From contig CALGNX010000003.1 of assembly GCA_937958265.1 (NCBI GenBank), positions 149,802-213,801 of the forward strand: a stretch of DNA of 64,000 nt, written 5' to 3'. The stretch's first letter is position 1, and each line of letters begins with the position of its first letter. Origin of the DNA: an uncultured Algibacter sp. GTDB taxonomy: Bacteria; Bacteroidota; Bacteroidia; Flavobacteriales; Flavobacteriaceae. Positions 8,531 through 16,962 of the stretch are shown in pieces. The notes below the pieces were generated by a model. The model searched no databases. It saw nothing but the letters and a program-made list of their open reading frames with translations, and was not told where the DNA came from. A program made the translations under genes and the position numbers.

Positions 8531-9535
8531 TTAACCGCGTATTTTTTCCGATAAATTGCAAATTAAGTCAATTATTCGCTGTGAGTATGCTGTTTCATTA
8601 TCGTACCATCCAATTATTTTTACCATATTACCAATAACCGAAGTCATTTGCGCATCAAAAACACATGAATAAGTATTACCAACAATATCAATAGATACAA
8701 TAGGATCCTCTGTATATTGCAGTACGCCCTTATATTTTGCCTGGGAGGCTAGTTTAAATGCCGTATTAATTTCTTTTATTGAAACCGTTTTTTTCACATT
8801 AAAGGTTATATCCGTTAGCGATCCATTTATAACAGGCACCCTAATGCCGCAACCTCCAATAACATTTGCCAGTTCTGGAAATATTTTAGTAAGCGCCTTA
8901 GCAGCTCCGGTAGTTGTAGGTACTATCGATTGGCTTGCAGCTCTAGCACGTCTTAAATCGCGATGCGGCTGGTCATGTAAGCTTTGGTCTGTTGTATAAG
9001 AGTGAATGGTAGTTATATAAGCCTGATTAATACCACAAAGGTTGTTTATAACATCTATCATGGGTGCCGCATTATTGGTTGTACACGATGCGTTGGAAAT
9101 TATAGTTTCGCTTCCATCAATCTCATGGTCGTTAACACCTAATACTATGGTTTTAATATCATCATCTAAAGGAGGCACACTTAAAATAACACGTTTTGCT
9201 CCATTATTTAAGTGGTAGTTTAAATCTTCATTTGTTTTAAATTTACCAGTGCATTCAATAACAAAATCGACACTGTAAGGCTCCCAATTAATTAGGTTAG
9301 GGTGTTTACCATTTAAAAGCGGAATGGATTTACCATTAACAATTATAGTACCCGCCCCGTGGGATAACTCGCCTTTAAAGCGACCATGAACGCTATCATA
9401 TTTAACCAAATGACTTAGTGTTCTAGCATCCGATAAATCATTAATAACAACTACCTGTATGTTAGCATGGTTTTCTAGTAACCTAAAAACGCGCCTACCA
9501 ATTCTACCAAAGCCACTAATTGCAACATTAATCAT
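8531..9535 (-). CDS. gap: Glyceraldehyde-3-phosphate dehydrogenase, type I
   Basis: This enzyme oxidises glyceraldehyde-3-phosphate to 1,3-bisphosphoglycerate with NAD in glycolysis, or the reverse. The 334-residue length is standard. The N-terminal Rossmann motif is ISGFGRIGRR (residues 6-15), and an acidic residue in INDLSD suits NAD. The catalytic Cys151 lies in SNASCTTNN, with the activating His178 in TTIHSYTTDQ. The usual second Cys of the SCTTNC motif is Asn here. The C-terminal WYDNETAYSQR is intact. It starts 1 base after the end of lipA, so the two are one transcript. Flavobacteria often carry two gap genes, and this could be either. Confidence 0.95.
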   Translation of the reverse strand: MINVAISGFGRIGRRVFRLLENHANIQVVVINDLSDARTLSHLVKYDSVHGRFKGELSHGAGTIIVNGKSIPLLNGKHPNLINWEPYSVDFVIECTGKFKTNEDLNYHLNNGAKRVILSVPPLDDDIKTIVLGVNDHEIDGSETIISNASCTTNNAAPMIDVINNLCGINQAYITTIHSYTTDQSLHDQPHRDLRRARAASQSIVPTTTGAAKALTKIFPELANVIGGCGIRVPVINGSLTDITFNVKKTVSIKEINTAFKLASQAKYKGVLQYTEDPIVSIDIVGNTYSCVFDAQMTSVIGNMVKIIGWYDNETAYSQRIIDLICNLSEKIRG

Positions 9536-9536
9536 A

Positions 9537-10415
9537 TTAATTAATATGTTTTTGAGCCTTGTAAGACGACCTCACTAAAGCACTGCTTTCTACATGCCTA
9601 AATCCTAAATCCAACCCAATAGCCTCGTATTCCTTAAATTGATCTGGATTAATAAAGTGCTTTACAGGCAAGTGTTTTTTACTAGGTTGTAAATATTGGC
9701 CAATAGTAACCACATCCACATCATTAGCTCTAAGATCGTGTAATGTCTCAATAACCTCATCTCTTGTTTCACCTAAACCAAGCATAATACCAGATTTAGT
9801 GCGGCGTTGGCCTTGCTGTTTTAAATATTTTAAAACCGCCATACTTTTATCATACTTGGCCTGTATCCTTACCTCGCGTGTTAATCGGCGAACCGTTTCA
9901 ATATTATGCGATACAACCTCGGGCGCCACATCTATAATATGATCAATATGCTTCTCAACACCCTGAAAATCTGGTATTAAAGTCTCAAGCGTCGTTTCCG
10001 GGTTCATGCGCCTTACAGCTTTAACTGTTTCCGCCCACATAATACTTCCCATATCCTTCAAATCATCGCGATCCACACTTGTTAAAACAGCATGCTTAAT
10101 TTTCATTATTTTTATCGATCTAGCTACCTTTTCTGGCTCGTCCCAATCTACGGTTTCAGGGCGCCCTGTTTTAACACCACAAAATCCGCATGACCGGGTA
10201 CACACGTTACCAAGAATCATAAAAGTTGCGGTACCTTCGCCCCAACATTCACCCATATTTGGGCAACTACCCGATGTGCAAATCGTATTTAAACTGTACT
10301 TATCAACCAAACCACGTAATTCTGTGTATTTTTTTCCTGTAGGGAGTTTAACACGTAGCCATTTAGGTTTTGCTTGGCGTTCCGGTACTATATTACTAAT
10401 GGTTTCAGTATTCAT
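9537..10415 (-). CDS. lipA: Lipoyl synthase
   Basis: LipA is a radical SAM enzyme that inserts two sulfurs into protein-bound octanoyl chains to make the lipoyl cofactor of 2-oxoacid dehydrogenases. The 292-residue protein has the auxiliary cluster cysteines C46, C51 and C57 ([12 protein letters not shown]). The radical SAM cluster cysteines are C72, C76 and C79 (CTRSCGFC). The conserved C-terminal RSSY serine ligand is present near residue 285. All iron-sulfur ligands are intact. It is the first gene of lipA-gap and probably shares the TATCTTTG box at 10436-10443. No lipB is in the window. Confidence 0.97.
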   Translation of the reverse strand: MNTETISNIVPERQAKPKWLRVKLPTGKKYTELRGLVDKYSLNTICTSGSCPNMGECWGEGTATFMILGNVCTRSCGFCGVKTGRPETVDWDEPEKVARSIKIMKIKHAVLTSVDRDDLKDMGSIMWAETVKAVRRMNPETTLETLIPDFQGVEKHIDHIIDVAPEVVSHNIETVRRLTREVRIQAKYDKSMAVLKYLKQQGQRRTKSGIMLGLGETRDEVIETLHDLRANDVDVVTIGQYLQPSKKHLPVKHFINPDQFKEYEAIGLDLGFRHVESSALVRSSYKAQKHIN

Positions 10416-10435
10416 ATCTCAAAAATCATATCTCA

Positions 10436-10443
10436 CAAAGATA
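10436..10443 (-). promoter_or_regulatory. Putative -7 box for lipA-gap
   Basis: The minus strand reads TATCTTTG, an exact TAnnTTTG match, about 20 bases before the lipA ATG. No good -33 match was found. Confidence 0.45.
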
Positions 10444-10697
10444 CAAAGTATTCTTTAAAATTTTGTGTATCGGTTTTAAGAAGACACCTAAAAAAAACCT
10501 AAAATTACAGAAAAAAACACGCTCAATGTTTTCAATAAAAAACGCCTATTAGCAAATATTTTACAATTATGTTAAATACATATTAAATTAATTTTCTTAA
10601 AAACAAATAACAGGTTACACTAGCTTTTAATTTCTTTATACATAGTGGTAAAAAACAAAAATTAAATGCATAAAAACAACACCAACGTGTACTATTT

Positions 10698-10786
10698 GGG
10701 CGTTACCCGAAAAGGGTCGGGCTTTACCATACAAGTCCGCACTCCCAAAAGGTCGCTGTGGGCTTTCCTTTTCAATCCCTAACGCG
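10698..10786 (+). repeat. Dispersed structured repeat, copy A
   Basis: This 89-base element opens with GGGCGTTACCC, then AAGGGTCGGGCT, a variable middle, GCTGTGGGC, and closes with CAATCCCTAACGCG. The outer GCGTTA and TAACGC can pair. It is more GC-rich than its surroundings. Related copies are at 12233 (reverse), 22575 and 44212. It lies 150 bases before the tandem-repeat gene. Confidence 0.75.
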
Positions 10787-10936
10787 CTAGTAACACAATA
10801 AAAGCGCCCTATAGAAAGCTTGTTACGGCATTAAATTTAATTTTTTAGATAAAAATTATATTAGTACTCACAAATATTAGAAAGAAAATACCTACAAATA
10901 AATAATTTTAGATACATTTACAAAAAACTAAAAATT

Positions 10937-11467
10937 ATGAAAAATTTTATTATTTCGGCTCTAATGCTTATTACCATAACATCAACTGCTTATTCTCAGA
11001 CATATGGAACTTCTACAACTAGAAGCACTGACATTTTTGGAAATAGAACGACTACACATAGAAATTCAAACGGTTATAATTCAGGAACTTCTACAACTGG
11101 AAGCACTGACATTTTTGGAAACAGAACGACTACACATAGAAATGCAAATGGCTATAATTCAGGAACTTCTACAACTGGTCAAACTGACATTTTTGGAAAT
11201 AGAACGACTACACATAGAAATTCAAACGGTTATAATTCAGGAACTTCTACAACTGGAAGCATTGACGTTTTTGGAAACAGAAAAACTACACATAGAAATT
11301 CGAACGGTTATAATTTAGGAACTTCTACAACTGGTCAAACTGACGTTTTTGGAAACAGAACGACTACACACAGAAATGCAAATGGAAGAATTACAGGAAC
11401 ATCAACTACGGGGCAAAAAGACGTCTTCGGGAATACAAAAACTACTTATAAGAAAAGCGGTTGGTAG
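10937..11467 (+). CDS. Secreted tandem-repeat protein, unknown function
   Basis: The 176-residue protein has a clear signal peptide (residues 1-21, ending TAYSQ). The remainder is six tandem copies of a 26-residue unit (78 bases) of the form GTSTTGxTDxFGNRTTTHRN plus NGYNS; the last copy is shortened. No other domain is present, and no cysteine. The GNRTTTH core with regularly spaced Gly, Asp, Asn and Arg resembles the spacing of YD/RHS-type beta repeats, but similarity to that family is only suggestive. Copies differ by few bases, so the array is probably young or homogenised. It is monocistronic: repeat copy A lies upstream and a strong terminator follows. Function unknown. Confidence 0.75.
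   Translation: MKNFIISALMLITITSTAYSQTYGTSTTRSTDIFGNRTTTHRNSNGYNSGTSTTGSTDIFGNRTTTHRNANGYNSGTSTTGQTDIFGNRTTTHRNSNGYNSGTSTTGSIDVFGNRKTTHRNSNGYNLGTSTTGQTDVFGNRTTTHRNANGRITGTSTTGQKDVFGNTKTTYKKSGW
11006..11464 (+). repeat. 78-base in-frame tandem repeat, six copies
   Basis: Six direct repeats of 78 bases fill the mature part of the secreted protein. The sixth is shorter and the most divergent. The copies keep the frame. Confidence 0.85.
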
Positions 11468-11491
11468 AAAATAATAACATCCAATAATCTA

Positions 11492-11524
11492 AAAGAGTGA
11501 TGTAAAAATCACTCTTTTTTTTTA
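11492..11524 (+). terminator. Strong Rho-independent terminator
   Basis: AAAGAGTGAT (11492-11501) pairs with ATCACTCTTT (11508-11517), followed by a long T-run. It lies 25 bases after the tandem-repeat gene. Confidence 0.9.
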
Positions 11525-12232
11525 CAATAAGATAATAAAAGCATTAAAAATTTTAGACTAAGCAAAAAAAATATTTGCTAAATTTAGCGCTTAAAACAAG
11601 TAACTAATCTTATAGAATCGCGTTAGCATCTAGAAAAATACAACGTAAAGTAAACATTTGTATTCATTCCAAAATAATAAACCAAAGCACCTAAGTAAAC
11701 CACTATTTTTTCAAAAAATAAACATATCCAATTTAAGTAACTAAAATTAAGTATAAATAAGCGTGATTAACTCTAAACAGTTATTATTGAGTACATGTAA
11801 ATACTTACACACAAAGTACGATACTAAAAGATTTGCTCTAGTAATTAATTTTGAAAGTGGATTTTAAAACAAACTGCTTATTAATACATTATGTTAGTAG
11901 TAATAGAAAGGTAAAATAGTTACTAATAAACTCAAAACACCGCTTAAATAAAAGGGGTAAAAAGTCTTAAATTATTTAAAATAGTATTTATATAATTTGT
12001 TATACCCAACAGACCAAATACCGAGAAAAATTAATAAATTATTAGTCAGATTAAATTCTGTGCCTATAAAGTAAATAAATTTATTCCTTTAACATGTTTT
12101 ATTAATTTAAGTGATACACTGTAGAAATGGTTTAAATATACTTTTAGATAGTACACAACTTAATTATTGACAATATTTTAACGGCCATAACTTTAATAGA
12201 ATTTAAGCTGTTTGTATATTGGTGTTTCATTT
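11525..12232. other. AT-rich intergenic region
   Basis: About 700 bases lie between the terminator and repeat copy B. Reading both strands I find no open frame of convincing composition, no RNA gene and no strong hairpin. Confidence 0.5.
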
Positions 12233-12333
12233 GCGTTAAGGATTGAGGCGTTTGTTGAAGCTCTTTTTGTGTTGTTGCGCCTATGCAACACAAAAAAGCG
12301 ACTGCCGAAAGCCTGACCCTTGTGGTAACGCCC
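12233..12333 (-). repeat. Dispersed structured repeat, copy B (reverse)
   Basis: Read on the minus strand it begins GGGCGTTACCACAAGGGTCA, continues GGCTTTCGG, and ends CTCAATCCTTAACGC. The middle is replaced by a longer arm that forms its own hairpin: a TTTTTTGTGTTG half pairs with a CAACACAAAAAGA half. This makes the copy 101 bases. The terminal GCGTTA/TAACGC pair is kept. Its edge is 15 bases before the ATG at 12349, so it should lie in or next to that gene's leader. Confidence 0.7.
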
Positions 12334-12348
12334 AAAAACATATAAGGT

Positions 12349-12882
12349 ATGAGTAATTTAACTTCGCCACTTAATTTTAAGGCTTGGATTAACGAAAACA
12401 GACATCTATTAAAACCACCTGTGGGTAACAAAGTCGTTTGGAAAGATGCCGATTTTATTGTTATGGTTGTTGGTGGCCCTAATAATAGAAAGGACTACCA
12501 TTATAACGAAACACCGGAATTTTTCTACCAAGTTGAAGGTGATATTGTTTTAAAAATTATTGATAACGGTACACCAAAAGATGTACATATAAAGGAGGGC
12601 GATATTTATTTACTACCACCTAAAGTACCACACTCCCCACAACGCGGCGCTAATACAGTAGGACTTGTTATTGAATATAAACGCCCTGAAGGCATGCGCG
12701 ATGCATTACTTTGGTTTTGTGAAAATTGTGTAACAAAACTTTATGAAGAGGATTTTACTGTAAGTAATATTGAAACCGATATGCCTAAAATATTTAACCG
12801 CTTTTATTCTAACGAAAATAGGCGCACTTGCCCAAATTGTAATGTAGTTATGCAACCACCACAACATGTTAAAATAAATTAA
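12349..12882 (+). CDS. nbaC: 3-hydroxyanthranilate 3,4-dioxygenase
   Basis: This cupin-fold Fe(II) dioxygenase opens the ring of 3-hydroxyanthranilate in the kynurenine route to quinolinate and NAD, or in tryptophan breakdown. The 177-residue length matches bacterial enzymes. The iron ligands are H51, E57 and H95. R47 and R99 are placed as the known substrate-binding arginines. A second, rubredoxin-like iron site has C124/C127 (CENC) and C161/C164 (CPNC). All key residues are present. No other kynurenine-pathway gene is adjacent, so the pathway must be completed elsewhere. Repeat copy B sits just before the start. Confidence 0.95.
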   Translation: MSNLTSPLNFKAWINENRHLLKPPVGNKVVWKDADFIVMVVGGPNNRKDYHYNETPEFFYQVEGDIVLKIIDNGTPKDVHIKEGDIYLLPPKVPHSPQRGANTVGLVIEYKRPEGMRDALLWFCENCVTKLYEEDFTVSNIETDMPKIFNRFYSNENRRTCPNCNVVMQPPQHVKIN

Positions 12883-13276
12883 AAAAACGCAGAAGCTGCG
12901 ACTCGTATAAGGGTTAAACTTATAATTTTATTTTTAATGATAATTTTAACTCTTCTAAAAACCTTATAAATAGTCTTTACGTTTAATTTTAAAAAATAAT
13001 TTTTAACGAACTAGAAAAAGGTTTTAAAAATTGCTTAAAAAAATGATATTTTTGGCTTTTAAAAAAGATTGGCCAAATTTATAAAAAACAAGAAATTGGG
13101 TTTTATTTTAATAAAAATACTAGCTTATCCCTTACATAAAAGCCCAAAGGTTTTTAAAACAAGAATGTATTGCACGCCCGATGAAATACAACCTACAAAT
13201 AAGGTAATTAAACAAGTAGTTTAGAGCTTACAACCTTATTTCCTTTTAAAAACCCGACGGCCACAAAACAATAAAC
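12883..13276. other. Intergenic region with a short open frame
   Basis: A short GC-rich palindrome (CGCAG-AAG-CTGCG) lies at about 12890. A frame stays open for about 53 codons from 13063 to 13224, with no ATG at its head; its best start is a TTG at 13069. Its composition (HKSPKVF, CTPDEIQPTNK) is somewhat protein-like, but no family is recognised. It may be a small gene, a remnant, or chance. Confidence 0.3.
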
Positions 13277-13921
13277 ATGCATTTTATACCCGAAGATTTA
13301 GACGATTACGTAGTTGCAAACTCTGAAAACGAGCCTGCATTATTACAGCAATTAAACAGAGAAACTTACCAGAAAATATTAATACCTAGAATGTTAAGTG
13401 GGCATTACCAAGGGCGACTTTTAAGTATGATTTCTAAATTAGTAAATCCGAAAAACATTTTAGAAATTGGCACGTACACGGGGTATTCTGCATTATGTTT
13501 GGCCGAAGGTATGCAAACCAACGGCGAACTGCATACTATAGACATAAATGAGGAGTTGGTTGATTTTCAGCGTAAGTACTTTGATAAGTCTGGCTTTGGG
13601 AAACGCATCCATCAACATTTAGGAAGTGCTTTGGATGTTATCCCAAACCTTAATTTAAATTTTGATTTGGTTTTTATTGATGCCGACAAAGAGAACTACT
13701 CCAACTACTTTAATATAATTATAGACAAACTAAATACAGGTGGTATTATATTATCTGATAACGTCTTGTGGAGTGGTAAAGTTTTAAATACTAGCTTTAA
13801 AAAAGACGATAAATGTACACCAGCACTTATTGCATACAATGCGCTTTTAAAAAACGACAAACGCTTGGAAACTGTTTTACTACCTATAAGAGATGGATTG
13901 ACTATTAGTAGAAAATTATAA
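13277..13921 (+). CDS. Class I SAM-dependent O-methyltransferase
   Basis: This 214-residue protein belongs to the cation-dependent O-methyltransferase (caffeoyl-CoA/catechol OMT-like) family. The SAM-binding motif I is ILEIGTYTGYSALCLAEG, motif II ends in HTIDINEE, and the metal-binding region is LVFIDADKENYSNYF. DNVLWSGKVL supplies the second metal-binding Asp/Asn pair. The natural substrate in bacteria of this group is not known. It stands alone and faces the hybrid kinase at 14161 convergently. Confidence 0.9.
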   Translation: MHFIPEDLDDYVVANSENEPALLQQLNRETYQKILIPRMLSGHYQGRLLSMISKLVNPKNILEIGTYTGYSALCLAEGMQTNGELHTIDINEELVDFQRKYFDKSGFGKRIHQHLGSALDVIPNLNLNFDLVFIDADKENYSNYFNIIIDKLNTGGIILSDNVLWSGKVLNTSFKKDDKCTPALIAYNALLKNDKRLETVLLPIRDGLTISRKL

Positions 13922-14160
13922 CAATTATTAATAGAAAATTTATAATTTGTAAAAGATTTAAGCCATTTGAAACAGCTATGTAAACCTTGAAGCAACTCTA
14001 GCGTAATATGTTCTTATTTACTTAAGTACTAAAATAAATAAAAACCGAACGCTTGTATAATAATTAATATTACGTTTTAACCGGTCCCCCTATTGTTACA
14101 ATTAAAAGGCTTGCAATAAACTTATAAAAAAATATTTTTAAAAAGTTAAATGTATTGATT

Positions 14161-16425
14161 TTATACTATTTCAGCTTTACGCACTAATCGGTTTATTTTA
14201 CAAAAAAACAAATCATTATCAAAAGGCTTAATAATTATATCATCAAATTTAACATCAAATTTACTTGCCGTTAATTCATCTGGATTCGAAGCGGTTAATG
14301 CTACTATGGGAATATTTTTATCAATAGCTTTAATTCTAAAAGCAGCTTCGTAACCATTCATAATAGGCATATTAATATCCATTAAAATTAAATCGTAAAA
14401 ATTATCACCTTTAAATGCATTTAAGGCCTCTTGGCCGTTTTCAACTAGTGTAAAGCTAATATTTTGCTTTTTAAGTAAATTACTTGTTACTATCTGGTTT
14501 ATTTTATTGTCTTCGGCTACTAAAATATTAATATCGGTTGACGCTTCTAAAAGTGATGTATTTTCAGATTTCACTTGACTAATTTGGCTTACAGCTTGCG
14601 CATGCACATTAAATCGCACATTAAAAGCAAAGGTAGACCCTTGCCCCACTTGGCTTTCCAACTCTATTTTACTACCAAATAAATTCACAATTTGACTCGC
14701 TATAGAAAGCCCTAAACCTGCACCCTGGTAATTTGTATTAGCATTTTCGCTTAATTGCGTGAAATTTTCAAATATAGAAATCTGCTTTTCCTTAGCAATA
14801 CCATATCCATTATCATTTACTTCAAAACGAAGGAACACACAAGATCCTTCTAATTTTTGAAAAATAACTTTTACATAAATATTACCATTTTGTGTAAATT
14901 TAATACTGTTACCTAACAAATTAAACAATACTTGGGTAAGCCTTAATTTATCGCACAAAATAGAATCTGGAACTTCTTTATCTATTACAATGTGTATTTT
15001 ATTGTTCGACTCCTCCAAACTATAATCAAAAGAGTCTGTAACATTTTCAATTAATTTTTTTAAACAAACAGGAGTAATATTTAACTCTTGGTTTTCAGAC
15101 TCTATTTTACCTACTTGTAATATATCATTTATTAAGTTTAACAAATAATCTCCTGAATACTTTAAGGATTTCAAATATTTAGCATCGCGATCTTCTAGAC
15201 TATTATTCTCTAACATTATTGATGTTAAACCCACTACACCATATAGAGGTGTTCTAAGCTCGTGCGACACATTCGAAATGAAATTAGACTTCATTTCAGA
15301 TGATTTTAAAGCTTCGTTTTTAGCTAGTTCTAATTTTTTGTTTTGTGTTTTTAAAACATTTGTTAATTGTCGCTTAGAGGTATAAGACCGGAATAAAACA
15401 ACTAAACAAACTATTAATAATAGTAACGCCCAAACAATAACAAAATTAATACTTTTTATTTTTTGTGCGATTTGTTCCTGATATAACTTTTCATTATTTG
15501 CTAAAAGCACTTTATTTTTATAATTTTCGACTGAAAATCTAGATTTTTCAATAATAATCTGTTTTACTTTTTCTTTGTTTAAATACGCTTCTTTGTGTCT
15601 ATAGTATTTCAAAAGATTTTTATACGCCATGTCTTTACTTCCTAAGGCGGAATAAGAGAGCGACAACTTTTCATGTATCCTACTTAAAAACAAACAATTA
15701 GTATGCTCTAAACAGTCTTCTACATTAAAATAACTTAGTGCTTTATTAAATTTTTGTGCAGCTAAATTATATAGTTTTCCTTTAAAAAAATAAGCACCAT
15801 AAGTATTATGAAAGCTAGCTACCTGGTTTATATTATTTTTACTATTGTTAGCTAAAATATCCTCAACCTTTAAAATTTTAACACGCGCATTTTCTAAATC
15901 ATTATTTTCTAAATAGAAATTAGCAAAATTAATATAAGTCTTAACTATTAAATTATTAGAGCCTTTAGAGTTATGCCAACTAGCTTGCAAAAAATAATTT
16001 TTATTAATGTGAAATATTGCTTTATTAAAAAGTTTAATAACTGTTTCTGTTGCTTCATCTCGCTTTTTAATAATAGCCAAATTTAAATAGGCTTTGGCAA
16101 TTAAATAATCATCTTGATTTGCTAGTGCTGCATTTAGCATAGCCGTATAACTCTCCTCGGCACTTGCTCTTTCGCGCATTAAAGCATAAATATTCCCTAA
16201 ATTAAAATTAGAAATAGTTTTCCCCTTATTATAATTAATAGAGTCTGAGAGCCGTTTGGTAAGATTGAATTGATGAAAGGCTGTAATTATTTTATTTTTT
16301 TTGTACAGCCTTGACCCTGCATTATTTAAACTATCAATTTTAATAGTTATTTCAGTTTGGCTTTGTACTAGTATGGTAAACAGTAAGAGTAGCGATTGTA
16401 GGACTGCTTTCATTAAATAAAACAT
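14161..16425 (-). CDS. TPR-containing hybrid histidine kinase / response regulator (paralogue)
   Basis: The 754 residues have the same order as the kinase at 6257. A signal peptide (ending VQSQ) comes first, then TPR-like helices to about residue 290. A transmembrane helix lies near 325-345 with a coiled-coil linker. HisKA follows with NVSHELRTPLYG (His at about 388). HATPase_c has NDNGYGIA and GAGLGLSIAS. A receiver domain has LILMDINMP (Asp at about 680). All phosphotransfer residues are present. There is no output domain and no partner regulator nearby. The signal sensed is unknown. The gene is monocistronic, with a short AT-rich gap to tatA upstream. Confidence 0.9.
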   Translation of the reverse strand: MFYLMKAVLQSLLLLFTILVQSQTEITIKIDSLNNAGSRLYKKNKIITAFHQFNLTKRLSDSINYNKGKTISNFNLGNIYALMRERASAEESYTAMLNAALANQDDYLIAKAYLNLAIIKKRDEATETVIKLFNKAIFHINKNYFLQASWHNSKGSNNLIVKTYINFANFYLENNDLENARVKILKVEDILANNSKNNINQVASFHNTYGAYFFKGKLYNLAAQKFNKALSYFNVEDCLEHTNCLFLSRIHEKLSLSYSALGSKDMAYKNLLKYYRHKEAYLNKEKVKQIIIEKSRFSVENYKNKVLLANNEKLYQEQIAQKIKSINFVIVWALLLLIVCLVVLFRSYTSKRQLTNVLKTQNKKLELAKNEALKSSEMKSNFISNVSHELRTPLYGVVGLTSIMLENNSLEDRDAKYLKSLKYSGDYLLNLINDILQVGKIESENQELNITPVCLKKLIENVTDSFDYSLEESNNKIHIVIDKEVPDSILCDKLRLTQVLFNLLGNSIKFTQNGNIYVKVIFQKLEGSCVFLRFEVNDNGYGIAKEKQISIFENFTQLSENANTNYQGAGLGLSIASQIVNLFGSKIELESQVGQGSTFAFNVRFNVHAQAVSQISQVKSENTSLLEASTDINILVAEDNKINQIVTSNLLKKQNISFTLVENGQEALNAFKGDNFYDLILMDINMPIMNGYEAAFRIKAIDKNIPIVALTASNPDELTASKFDVKFDDIIIKPFDNDLFFCKINRLVRKAEIV

Positions 16426-16540
16426 TAAATTTTAGGCTCTCTAATATATTTGAATAAGTACGAAAAGCCTTAAAAAATCGCTAAACAGGGATTTTACCAT
16501 GACTAAAAGCAATAACGCGCAGTTTAAAGAAGTTAAAACA

Positions 16541-16828
16541 CTAAAATTTCCGTTTAACCGACCCTGTAAAATCTTTTAAATCATCTTTTACTTGGTCAAT
16601 CTCCTTTTTAACATCTTTGGCTACGCTAGAATCTAAGCCATTTTTTTCGGCTGTTTTGGTAATTTCATGTTTAATATCGTTAGTAGCATCTTTAAGTGTA
16701 CGCATACCTTTACCTAAGCCCCGCGCAATCTCAGGTAATTTATCGGCACCAAAAACCATAATAGCTATAAAAAGTATAAAGGCTATTTCGCCACCGCTAA
16801 TAAATAAAAAAGTTGTTTTCTGTATCAC
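16541..16828 (-). CDS. tatA: Sec-independent protein translocase TatA/TatE
   Basis: TatA oligomers form the membrane-passing part of the twin-arginine pathway for folded proteins. The N-terminal transmembrane helix (GGEIAFILFIAIMVFGADKL) is followed by the amphipathic helix PEIARGLGKGMRTLKDAT and a charged tail with a coiled-coil tendency. The hinge glycine region FGADKLPE is intact. The frame is open further up, but family members begin close to the helix, and the GTG at 16828 is the best start: it gives 95 residues and leaves the promoter-like TATATTTG just outside. No tatC is adjacent, as is common in this phylum. Confidence 0.88.
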   Translation of the reverse strand: MIQKTTFLFISGGEIAFILFIAIMVFGADKLPEIARGLGKGMRTLKDATNDIKHEITKTAEKNGLDSSVAKDVKKEIDQVKDDLKDFTGSVKRKF

Positions 16829-16832
16829 AATA

Positions 16833-16840
16833 CAAATATA
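16833..16840 (-). promoter_or_regulatory. Putative -7 box directly before tatA
   Basis: The minus strand reads TATATTTG, ending 4 bases before the GTG at 16828. If used, the transcript would begin at or next to the start codon, that is, leaderless. Confidence 0.35.
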
Positions 16841-16888
16841 GTGAGTTGTTTTTATTATTCCATTTAGCATCTAAATTTATTAGTAAAA

Positions 16889-16916
16889 AAAAACCGATAG
16901 TTAAATATCGGTTTTT
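16889..16916 (-). terminator. Rho-independent terminator after the M1 peptidase gene
   Basis: AAACCGATA (16891-16899) pairs with TATCGGTTT (16906-16914), with T-runs on either strand. It lies about 45 bases past the minus-strand stop at 16963 and separates the peptidase from tatA. Confidence 0.85.
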
Positions 16917-16962
16917 TTATAGTGTTTATTTAAATTGTAAAAGTTTAAAATAAAGTCTTTAA

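Larger units (their letters stand above)
10416..10936. other. Intergenic region containing dispersed repeat copy A
   Basis: The region separates divergent lipA and the tandem-repeat gene. Apart from the lipA -7 box and repeat copy A (10698-10786), the rest is AT-rich with no gene or hairpin that I can support. Confidence 0.6.

Noticed and set aside
11004..11318. 104-residue frame inside the tandem-repeat gene in another phase
   Set aside because: The 78-base period also keeps this frame open. The frame with a signal peptide is the real one.
12144..12431. 95-residue minus-strand frame over the nbaC start
   Set aside because: It crosses repeat copy B and the start of a well-supported gene in the other direction; no domain.
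12889..12903. Hairpin CGCAG-AAG-CTGCG after nbaC
   Set aside because: The stem is short and a T-run exists only on the minus strand, where no gene ends. It is not reliable as the nbaC terminator.
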